Source: Incurvaria masculella (lineage: Eukaryota; Arthropoda; Insecta; Lepidoptera; Incurvariidae). From it: 64,000 bases of DNA. The DNA is taken from the NCBI GenBank assembly GCA_946894095.1, contig OX335655.1, positions 7,936,001-8,000,000 on the forward strand, written 5' to 3'. The translations under genes were made by a program, and so were the position numbers. Every line of letters starts with the position of its first letter. The first letter of the stretch is position 1. The notes beneath the pieces are model-generated. The model saw nothing but the letters and a program-made list of their open reading frames with translations. It ran no database searches and was not told where the DNA came from. Positions 12,901 through 24,900 of this stretch are shown one piece after another.

Positions 12901-15900
12901 AGAAAAAAATAATAGCTCGGTACATACACAGGTTTGCCGTAAGCTCGAGCCCGGGCGCGGACGGGTCGGTGGTGTCGTGGCTGAACGTGACGGTGTCTGG
13001 CCCGGAGGAGGGCGGCCGCTACGCCTGCAACGCCACCAACGCGAGGGGCTCCAGCGCGCACCACGCCAGGCTCAATGTTATCGGTTGGTTCCACCTCGAA
13101 ATACATTTCAAAATTCTGCATAGAAATGTGACACGTTTTGTCGCTTATTGTTTCTTCTTTATTGTAATCTTATTCATTTAAATTTTCTTTGCTATTTTTA
13201 AATTGATATATATGTTTTATGTATTTTTATTCATTTTAAATACTACTACTTGTGGGATGTTTCATAAGCTAGTGTCACTAATGTTTTGTTGTTTTAAATG
13301 TGATTCAATCCTGTATGTAAGCCAATCAATATACTATAAAAATGTGAGCGGATTCCAAAATCAATTGAAAATCCTCATTGCATGCATACTTTTGGTGTCT
13401 TGACTTTGTACTGTTGCCACCGATTTTTAAACCCAATGAATACATTTGCAGGGGAGTGATCAAAGAGACTGATTTCTAAAAAGTGTTTTCCTTTCAGGTC
13501 CGCCGTATATAAGATTCGTTCCCCCAATCCACGTCACCGCAGACACAGATGTGACGCTCTACTGCCCGTATTCTGGGTACCCAATCAAGTGAGTTCTTTG
13601 TTACATAGCTCAGCCTGCATAAAACGTAATAAAATAATATAAGAGAGGGATTTCGATTTATTTTGCACAAATCACAAGTGGATGTCAAGTATGCCACCAG
13701 TAAAAGCGCAGCAGGTCTTTTATAGCGATTTTCAAAGCGAGTTTTTCTACGGAAAACCTTGATTGATTAAAAAAACTATGCTCCGGATTATTTTCGTCAA
13801 TAAAATCGCTTTAAAAACCGCTATCAAAGCGGTTTTCTAGACTCAGGATTTCTGATTCCTGAGTACTTAATGCCAGGAATAGACCTGCAAATGTTATGAC
13901 ATAAACGCTACTGATTAGTGCAGAATTGACCGAATTCACCCCCTTTTTTACGCCGGGTACCCCCACAGAACAATTAGGAGGTAAGAATTGTGAAGTGGGC
14001 GGAACTCGCGCGCCGGCCTTTAGCGGGGACCCGCGCACTTCATGCGCGCATGATTCACTCCTCTCCGGCGTTCCTGTGCATTAACTAATCCGTGATACAA
14101 TCTTGAAAAAAATGAAAGTGTCTACTGTATACGTATAAAGTCCATGTTGTGTTCACCGTTTTTAGAGTATATGCTAGATTACTTATTAGATTTATGTTTT
14201 CACCATGTATAGCATATCATTCTGTGTGTGAACCTAATAAAAAAAAAAAGAGTAATGCCGTACTTTGCCATAATAACGTGTAAACACGACAGCCGGGTGC
14301 ACAACCTTCATAATGGCGGAGTTTCATATCACCGGTAAGTTTCATTTACATGTATAGCGATAAAACTTACGACAAAAACATTACGAAACAATATGGCGTC
14401 GTGGCGTCTCGTTTTGCTCGCCGGGTCATGTCTCGCTACTTTGTTAGTGACTGCGTGCGTGTGAGGCGCATGGCCGTGTTCGAAAGTGACGTAACATTTG
14501 ATTGCAAACAGTATTGGAATTCCAACATAGATCCATTACGTTAAGGTTCATATTAACTAAACAAACGTGGATGAATTAAGAAGGGATAGCCAATTGCGAC
14601 GGTTATACATTCGCGGAGCAAAAAGGTCTTAAGTAAAACGGTAACAGCGGTCCTGGAACAAATTTACAAACGTTTCACTTCCTGCCTCCTCAATATTCCG
14701 TGGGTACCCCCAGGTGCTTTGATGTTGTTGCGTGTGGCTCAGGGAGGTGGTGTGGGTGCGGGAGGACGGGTCGCCGGCGGGGGGTGCGGGTGGGGAGCGA
14801 GGCGAGCTGCGGCTGAGCGGCGTGCGCGCGAGCTCCGCCGGCGGGTACACGTGCGAGGTGCGCGCGGACACGGGCGAGCTCGCGCGCCGGACCCTGCACC
14901 TGTTGGTCCACAGTGAGTGTGGCACCGTGGCTTGCGTTCTTCTGTCTTTATCTCTCATTCAGATGCCCTAAAAGACTAACTCGTTCAGGTAGACACAGTT
15001 TATATTAGGAGGAAAATGAGGTGATCAAGTCACTAAAAAGCTACAGACGTAGCTCTCAGTAGATTTATTTTATGTGTAAAATTTCAGAAAAATATTCCTA
15101 ATTTGACTGAGGAAACAGGCACTCACTGTTTATGGAACTTTATCATCTCTCGATTTCTCGGATTTGTAACATTTTATCATTATCATGTTGAACAATTATA
15201 TTGTAGTAAATTGGATAAACGCTGGAGATGAATTAAGTTTATTCTTACGAAGTTTAATTTTCTGTGGAAAATGTTATGGTTAATGCTTTATGTTGTTAAT
15301 GTTATTTTATATTTAAGTATTTATGTTATCTGTTGTTGATAATATTGTGCTCTTGATACTAGTATCTTGAAGAAATGGAAAATTATTGTAACATTGATTT
15401 GAGTTAAACGTTTTTTCTTTTTTTAGAACCACCGAAGATCGCTCCTTTTCAGTTTCCGGATGAAGTGGAAGTGGGTGGCAGTGCCCAAGCTACGTGTAGC
15501 CTGGTGTCTGGGGACAAGCCCATCCATTTCACATGGCTGAAAGATGACCTTCCTATCTCCCCTATTATGAAGGTATGAAGGTATACGTGATTTTCTTACT
15601 TTGATTTTAAAAAATGCAAAAAAAATCAATAGGAGCTTTTCATGATATTGTGGCAGGTTGAACAAAAGAACATGGATTTCTTCAGCATCTTAATCATCGC
15701 AGAAGTGACGTCCGCGCATACTGGGAACTATATTTGTCGAGCGACCAACGCAGTCGGCAGCACTAGCCACAGCACCGAGCTGTTGGTCAAAGGTAAGTAG
15801 TTCTTTTATAGGTGATTGAAACTGTCGAAATTCCTCTTCTAGACTGAATCATTAATCAAGGGCAGAGAAACACAAGCAGCGAGCATGGAAGGACAGGTAG

Positions 15901-18900
15901 CGATCGAAGCTCATTCATATGGCGGCAGCGTAGCCACGAGTTAGTGGAAAACTGCTTACTGTAGTTAGTTCGCTTACGAATTCGGGACACGCAGCAACGA
16001 ATGTTCGTTGCACTCAAAGAAATTAAAGCTTTGGTTGCACTTTTTAGAATTCATAAGTTGACTTACACGCCGCGGCGCCGGTGCTGTTTATGTTGTTTTT
16101 TTATGTAACTGGACAAGGGTGGCTAATACCAAACAGACCATCAGATATTAGCATAACTCACCACATGGGAACTAGGTGCCATGCCAAAACCTTCCTTATA
16201 TTGATCGGCTATATTGAGCTGGATGGAAAACATGGATAATTTTCATTGCCGCTTCGACCATTCGATGCGATGGTACCAACCCAGGCGGGAATTACCGTAC
16301 CACCTAGTAAGTAAGGTGACCTACAGTTTTACGTGGAATCCGAACCACGGCCAGCCTCAACGGTTTAGAATAGTCACCAAACTAACCGCGCTCAGAGGTG
16401 CTTCTCCCAGCCTATCGAATCTCAAGGCGTCGCGCTCCTGGGCTACCGAGGCGCCCCCACACAATCGAGTTCAGGTAATGCTACTCCATTCCTCCCACGT
16501 TCGCTGAGCACCAGTTACATGTGAGTGTGCGAGCAGGTGTGGTTGTGTGCAGAGGCGCCGGCGTGGCGCTGGCGCGCTCAGAACACGTCGGTGTCGGCCG
16601 GCGCGACGCTGCTGCTGCCGTGCGCCGCTACCGGCTTCCCGAAGCCGCAGCTCACCTGGGAATACTCAACAGGTCACTCGAGCGGAATCTTAACACAAGT
16701 TTTCAGTGAAATATACCGAAATATTGGTGCAGCAAGAATGAGTGCGATTAAATTGGGGTTATCCAACGACATCCACATTTAAGCATTGTAATCACATTTC
16801 GAAAATAGCCTGAAAACGGGTTTTTGTCTGGACATTCGTCTGAAGCAGGATTCCAACCTGCGACTTTTGGATTCATCTACCACTGAGACAAATTACGCCA
16901 GCCAACGAATTTGTCGATTATATTCGAATCGGCACAATATCTGCTATAAGATGGCGGTGATGCTTCGCTAGGGCTACTGCAATAATTGAGATGGGCTGTC
17001 GATGATGAGAGTGCAGTCGTCAAAAAAGTCGGATACTAGAGTCAGGCCGGATGTAAGTTCATAGTTTATCTTGTATGTGGATGGATGGATACGAAATTAT
17101 CGTTATCTCATGAATTGAACAATGCTTGCGCGTGTAACTGTTTTAAAATGTGGCAGATCGCGAGAGCTGGCGCCGCGCGGCGTGGGACAGCGGCGGGTGG
17201 GCCGGCGTCAGCGTGACGGAGGGCGTGGAGGGGTCGGACGCGTCCGTGCTGGCGGACGGCACGGCGTGGCTGCGCGGCGCGGCGGCGCAGCACGAGGGCT
17301 GGTACCGCTGCACAGCGCGCTCGCCGCACCACGCGCCCCTGCACCACGTCTTCTACCTCGACATTCATGGTAGGCAGCCCGTCAAACTAATTTAGGGGCA
17401 ATGGAGGCAGCATCTGCTTCTTAGGGTTCCGTACCCAAAGGGTGCCAACAAAACTCTTTTACTAAGCCTCCGCTGTCCATCCGTTCGTTCGTCCGTCTGT
17501 CACGGGGCTGTATCTCATGAACCGTAATAGTTAGGTAGCTGAAATGTTCACAGAGTGTGTATAAACAAATAGATAAAATGAAATTGTAATGCAAATTAAA
17601 AGGGGCCTCCATCCCAAAAAACGTGATTTTTCGGTGTTAAGGGTGTACTTCTAGGGTGTGTGAATCCAACTCGCACTTGGCCGGTTTTTTTGATACGGTT
17701 AATACGGTAACACGTTATAATGGGACTTCGGCGTCTTGAAGAATCCCGCGGCATAGGCATGCACTGATGGTGATATTTATACACGTCGTCGCAGCTTAAG
17801 AGAGTCGTTACCCTATCAATTCCCCATACTATGGGTGATAACTGTTTACATGCTCTTAGCTTGGCTTTCACCAAGTGATGATCTATTCTAATTGACACTT
17901 GAAGGGCCTTTATTACTAAAGTGCTGATTATCTTGTGCTGGTATCGATTGCAAGATGAAAAGTAAGGCCTTTTAATGTAAGGATTAAGCTAATCAGTACT
18001 TGGTGGAAGAGACCCTTAATGTTTTACTAGGTTTCTGAATTTTTGGATGCTAAAATATGTTGTCAACGTCTGTACGTTTTAATTTTTTTTATTTACATTT
18101 TAGTTCGGAAAATATTGTCTAAAAACATTGGAAAATTATACACATTTATTTCCAAATTAATTTGAACATTAATGTAAGATAATTTTACGGAAAATACATA
18201 TATTTACACAAAAATAAAATCATCTGGACATAGAATTAAGCTATGGCAATGCTACTCGCTGATCGCCGTGCAAAATGCATTTCTGAATAAATTCAAATCT
18301 TCGATTTCCGCTGCCTTCACGACAGCCACAGTCGTAATCTTCAGTCTACACTCAAATAAAAAAAGGAAGATGTGGCTGTGCCTGTGTGTGTGTCTTTTTT
18401 TTATGAAAAACATACGGGTGGCTGTTCTGAGGACCAAGGGTGCTCAAAAAAGCCAAAAACTCACCGCCTCGCGAAACGCTAGCTTGTTCAAATTACGCGC
18501 CCCTACCATTGGAAAAAAATCAGAGACAGCTTGTCTTATGGTATTGAAGGGTTTGTGTGAGTGGAATCTGACTTGGCTAACGCATTTCTGAAAGATATTC
18601 GCGCACGTTGGGTGTGTTTGGACTATGTGGCATGCATTGAACTTGGTGGCATGCGACGCGCGGCCGGTTTCCCATACCATGTCACCATTAACGACCGCAT
18701 CACACTTGTCTTTCCTTTTCCCTTCTGTGAGTCTATACATCACACATTAACACCCTCACCCTCCGAGATACACGATAACATATGCTCATACAATGTTTAT
18801 CGAGGAAATTGGATATTAATGAATGTTTCCGTTAGGTGCACTTACCTTATCCTGTTACAACACAGAGCCCCCGCGGCTGAGCCGGTCGGGTGGTGGCGGT

Positions 18901-21900
18901 GGCGGCGGTGGTGGCGGGGGAGGAGCGGTGTGGGTGGTGCGCGGGGCGAGCGCGCGGCTGGCGTGCGCAGCGCGCGGCGAGCACTCGCTGCGGCTGCACT
19001 GGACTCACAACCGCAACGCCATTCCCGATGAGTACGGTCACGTTCATTTGGGTTTTCGGGAAGGGTTGCGAAGAGAGACTGCATAACAGTGTACAAGTAT
19101 ATGCTTAAGGGCGTGATAACAACAGATTCAGATTGATAAGTACATATATATATTTAATGTATTTTAATATATATTTTAAAATAACCACAACTAATTTTGA
19201 TAATCAAAAAAGTAAATATTTAGATTGATATATAAAACTGTAAGTTTGTGGTTCTTTGTGTTCTTAAAGTGAACAAATATTCATAAACACATTGAACACA
19301 GAATATGAGCGTCCGATATTTTCCCTGCCAGGTTTCAAATATAGCTAGACGATCAATGCAGATTTCATCTTTTTAAAATCCTATAACAAGTAGTAGTCAG
19401 TTTTAAAAATAATAAAATATAGTTTCACTTACGCCCTTATGGATGAATTCAATCAACTGTTATCACGCCCTTAATTAACTTTTATTACCTTACTTAATCA
19501 AAACAGAACCAAGCCCAACGTAAATGTGTTCCTGAATGGGGGTTTGAATAATATATTTTACTGTCAGATTATATCTATGGTTTAGTTTTAATTGAGGCTA
19601 TATGGAAAGGTCCTTTGTATACCGCCTGTCGAAACATGTTATCGAAAAACAAAATTGTCTTTGGCCTGAGTCTGTCTGTGCTGTGACAGATAGAATTAAT
19701 TTCTACTGGACATATGCTAGCAGAAGAGATTTTGGAAGCGTCAGGAGAAGAAGTCGCGTTACCGAAATAAAAGCCACGTGTTTGGCGACCCGTAGCGGCA
19801 GTGTCGGCGATTACGAGCTACGAGCAGAGGAAGCTCAGCCAGCCAACAGTCAACAGACGCCGAGTGGCGAGCGCCGATAGAAGTTATAAACCCAACCTTT
19901 AGATCCAGATCCAGGCGTCGGTGTCTTTCCAGCACCTTCATCGGCAGGTTAGCTACCGCCCACGAACATCCATGGATTGGTCTTGATTCTTGAAAGACTA
20001 ATTTCACCAGAAATGCTGCACGTCAAAGATTACCGCTGCTATAATCATAATCTATTAAGGGCGTGACCGTTCTGGAGTCCGTAACGGCCACTTATGTCGA
20101 AGCTGGTGACTGCTCGAACTGAGTCGATGGATGCCAGAATGTACGGCTGCCGAGCTAGCCTTTATTCTACTGAATATCAGACAGGGGGTTACTTTCGCGG
20201 CAGCCGACAACGGCAGACGGGGCTGGTGTCCGAGCTGGTGATGGCGCGCACAGAGACGTTGCACACCCTACTCGTGCAGCAGCGCTGAGCTCGCTCTCAC
20301 CTTACTTTTTACCAGACCAGGCGTGATGTTTCGAGAGTCGGGGACGACGCGACGGGCCCAGTCGGAACTGGCACGTGTGGAACCAGGTCACACCGAAGAG
20401 TGCTGACAATCCATGCAACAGTGCTGAGCTACTGTATATCAGTATACCAGACTTACCCTACTATATACCAGGCAGGGCGTGACGGTCCGGGAGTCACGAG
20501 TGACGGCGGAAGGGCTGGTGTCGGAGCTTCTGGTGGCACGCGCGGAGCCCCTGCACGCCGGAGACTACCGCTGCCACGCGCACACCTGCTTGGCATTGCC
20601 GAGCTCGCTCTCACCCTACTGTATACCAGACAGGGCGTGACGGTCCGGGAGTCGGTGACGGCGGAAGGGCTGGTGTCGGAGCTTCTGGTGGCACGCGCGG
20701 AGCCCCTGCACGCCGGAGACTACCGCTGAGATGCGCACACCTGCTTGGCATTGCCGAGCTCGCTCTCACCCTACTGTATACCAGACAGGGCGTGACGGTA
20801 CGGGAGTCGGTGACGGCGGAAGGGCTGGTGTCGGAGCTTCTGGTGGCACGCGCGGAGCCCCTGCACGCCGGAGACTACCGCTGCCACGCGCACACCTGCT
20901 TGGCATTGCCAAGCTCGCTCTCACCCTACTGTATACCAGACAGGGCGTGACGGTCCGGGAGTCGGTGACGGCGGAAGGGCTGGTGTCGGAGCTTCTGGTG
21001 GCACGCGCGGAGCCCCTGCACGCCGGAGACTACCGCTGCCACGCGCACACCTGCTTGGCATTGCCAAGCTCGCTCTCACCCTACTGTATACCAGACAGGG
21101 CGTGACGGTCCGGGAGTCGGTGACGGCGGAAGGGCTGGTGTCGGAGCTTCTGGTGGCACGCGCGGAGCCCCTGCACGCCGGAGACTACCGCTGAGACGCG
21201 CACACCTGCTTGGCATTGCCAAGCTCGCTCTCACCCTACTGTATACCAGACAGGGCGTGACGGTACGGGAGTCGGTGACGGCGGAAGGGCTGGTGTCGGA
21301 GCTTCTGGTGGCACGCGCGGAGCCCCTGCACGCCGGAGACTACCGCTGCCACGCGCACACCTGCTTGGCATTGCCAAGCTCGCTCTCACCCTACTGTATA
21401 CCAGACAGGGCGTGACGGTCCGGGAGTCGGTGACGGCGGAAGGGCTGGTGTCGGAGCTTCTGGTGGCACGCGCGGAGCCCCTGCACGCCGGAGACTACCG
21501 CTGAGACGCGCACACCTGCTTGGCATTGCCAAGCTCGCTCTCACCCTACTGTATACCAGACAGGGCGTGACGGTACGGGAGTCGGTGACGGCGGAAGGGC
21601 TGGTGTCGGAGCTTCTGGTGGCACGCGCGGAGCCCCTGCACGCCGGAGACTACCGCTGCCACGCGCACACCTGCTTGGCATTGCCAAGCTCGCTCTCACC
21701 CTACTGTATACCAGACAGGGCGTGACGGTCCGGGAGTCGGTGACGGCGGAAGGGCTGGTGTCGGAGCTTCTGGTGGCACGCGCGGAGCCCCTGCACGCCG
21801 GAGACTACCGCTGAGACGCGCACACCTGCTTGGCATTGTCGAGCTCGCTCTCACCCTACTGTATACCAGACAGGGCGTGACGGTCCGGGAGTCAGTGACG

Positions 21901-24900
21901 GCGGAAGGGCTGGTGTCGGAACTTGTGGTGGCACGCGCGGAGCCCATGCACGCCGGAGACTACCGCTGCCACGCGCACACCTGCATGGCATTGCCGAACT
22001 CGCTCTCACCCTACTGTATACCAGACAGGGCGTGACGGTACGGGAATCGGTGACGGCGGAAGGGCTGGTGTCGGAGCTGGTGGTGGCACGCACGGAGCCC
22101 CTGCACGCCGGAGACTACCGCTGCCATGCGCACACCTGCATGGCATTGCCGAGCTCGCGCTCACCCTACTGTATACCAGACAGGGCGTGACGGTCCGGGA
22201 GTCGGTGACGGCGGAAGGGCTGGTGTCGGAGCTGGTGGTGGCACGCGCGGAGCCCCTGCACGCTGGAGACTACCGCTGCCACGCCCACAACCTGTATGGC
22301 ATTGCCGAGCTCGCGTTTACGCTGCTAGTCAAAGGTGAACCTATAAAATGTAGTGCTTTGTTGCTGCCCAAAATGATATCTGTGACAATAATTTCCGGAA
22401 CAACAGAATATTGAGGAGAAACTATTAGAGTAATTTGTATTATATTCTGATGTTCTCAGTGGTTGGAAAGCTTAATATATAACACTAATTACGAGTGTGT
22501 TGGTTTAATAGATTTTGAGTTATAGCGGGGTTGAAAGTAGCTCGAAATGGGTTGCATAATATACATAGGCCGTGTCCCGCCTTCCTTCCGAAAGTGTGGA
22601 ATGAGAGTGTGATTTAACAAAAAAAGACTTATCTAAAATAAAGTATTCGATTCTATGATTTTATTTTAATTTTCCTGCATATCTGCCAACAAGGAGTGTA
22701 AAATTAAAAGCAGAAACATACACTGCAGTGAATTTTCGTGTTAATTAAAAAACATTTCATCTATCAATATTGCTGTTATGTATTTTCAACGCCACGGTTC
22801 TACAACCCTCATCGATTTCTTGGGGGATCTGTACACAATTTATGCCACACATAATACCAACCGTGCGTTTCTGCCAAATAAGCCTGTCAGGCTGGCTCAT
22901 TGCAAGTTTCCCAGAGGTGTTATTATGCGAAGTAACAAACTCCTGGCTCGCTAGTTAGGTATTCAGCCGACCTCCGACCGCAGCCTCTACACAGCGCTGT
23001 TCTCAAGTTGGCGACGACACGCAATGGCGGTAACCTTCGAGCTTGGAATCCATCGAGTAAGAAGGACGAAAGTGGCGACGGAAACTCAGCCGTATAGGCG
23101 TAGGCAGCGTAGCCACATTTTAAGTGATACTAAGGGGCGCGTAAGGAACTTGCTGATTTATTATTTCTAGTAAAAGGCGAACGGTCTGATTGACTGTGCG
23201 GACCTACTTGCAAGCATTCAGCTTCGTGTGACGAGCTGTGCGACCAGAAATATTCCGCCTCTAAAATTTTATTTTGTGAAATCCAAATACAGGCAAAATT
23301 CATTCATGTGGCGTGCGAGTAACACTCTTAGCCCCGGTTGCACGAAGAGACGGCTGAGTTGATCAATGTTCAAACACGTCACTTTTAGTGAACCGCATGG
23401 AGTTCCTTCCATAGTGTCCATAGAAAGTGACCTGTTTGATCATACTTTGACGATGATTTTGATTTTTTGTCCTTTCGTGCACTCGGCCCTTAATCTAAAA
23501 TATAACGATATAACTAATATTTTGTATGAATTTTAAGAGCATCAAAAATGAAGTTAATATTCATTATTTTGGAAATGAGCAATAAGAAAAGCGAAAAGTC
23601 ATTCAACCCTGCAATATATTTTTTTTTTGGAAATTTTTTTTATGTCACCACCCCCTTTTATTTTTTGCTGCATGTGATGCTCATAATTGACTAAATATTT
23701 TACTGTATTTACGGCGACTGCATCTTTTTATTTTTTATTAGTAAACTCACTGTGAGAATATGTAACTGGTGTTTATTTTTGTTTATTTGGTAATTCACTT
23801 TATGTATGAATGCACTGTTGTTTCTCCGAATAAATAAAATAAAAATAAAAAATAACGGTAGCGCCAGCCAGTGATTACGAATTCCTTAATTCCTGATGCT
23901 CTCGAGTCCTAACGACAGGTCACGTACGACTTTCACAGCACGCCGTTTAGTGTCGTTGTACTAAATATAATAAATTAATCAGTGCATTATTTATATCGGG
24001 TGTTAACGGAGGTATGGGTATGGTCCAAATGTTAACCAAGTATTCCTTGGCCTATTTAGAGCATAAAGCTATATAACATTTTGTTGTACGGCTTAAAATA
24101 TTTTCGCCCGCGCCATACATTTAGATGTGTAGTAAGAACAACGTGTATGGTATGGGGATGGCGATTTTTTTAACTGGCTCGATAAAAACAATCTAAATCG
24201 TAATCATAGCACAAAATTTCACTACAATCGGTTGAGAAATGCGACCTGTAGAGGACAGCCGGACAGACATACAAACATTTTTTTGCCCAAGCTGAAACGG
24301 AAACGCTTCGATCTGTCAATAAATCTGAAGAGCTTGTTTTTTGTTTGAACGCGCTAATCCCCGGAACTACCAGTCGAATTACAAAAAATCTTCTTGCATT
24401 GATAGTATAATTCTTGAGGAAGTTCATAGGCTATTTAACAACACGCTAAGACTCTTAAAAGCCAAGCAAGTGAAATACAGTCAAAAATTAAGCTTAGCAA
24501 AACGAAGTAATAGCGCGGGCCGGGAATGTCGGCTAGTCATAAATACATGGCTATGCTGCCGCTATACGGATGAGTTTCGGTCGCCACTGCCGTCCTTTCT
24601 TGCTCGATGTCGGGGTCGCTTCGGCGTCTGCTGCTGCCAGAGCAGCGAGCGAGGTCGCCCGACCGCAAGCTGCGGTTACGGCCCTCGATATAACCGCGCT
24701 AATCCTCTGTTCTCTCCCAGTACTTTGAAAAAAAATAAGATGGTTTTAGTGATGTCTCGTTTCGCGTGGAGGAGTAGTTAAAATACTTATATTTAAAAGG
24801 CACTGAAAATAGCAGTGCTAATTTCACGCACTTTATCTAGCGACGTTTATGTACAGTTTTATCTGAATAAATGATTTAATTTTCCCTTTAAATGAGTTTA

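Noticed and set aside
15573..15586. Alternative donor GTATAC 8 nt downstream of the exon 10 donor
   Set aside because: It would end the exon in phase 2 after an in-frame TGA, whereas exon 11 needs phase 0.
5923..15792. Hypervariable Dscam1 with exon 4, 6 and 9 clusters
   Set aside because: The equivalents of those exons are single copy. The duplicated exons correspond to other positions and the copies are nearly identical.
16835..16910. Functional tRNA gene on the minus strand
   Set aside because: A-box and B-box-like motifs are too close together; the anticodon arm is missing.
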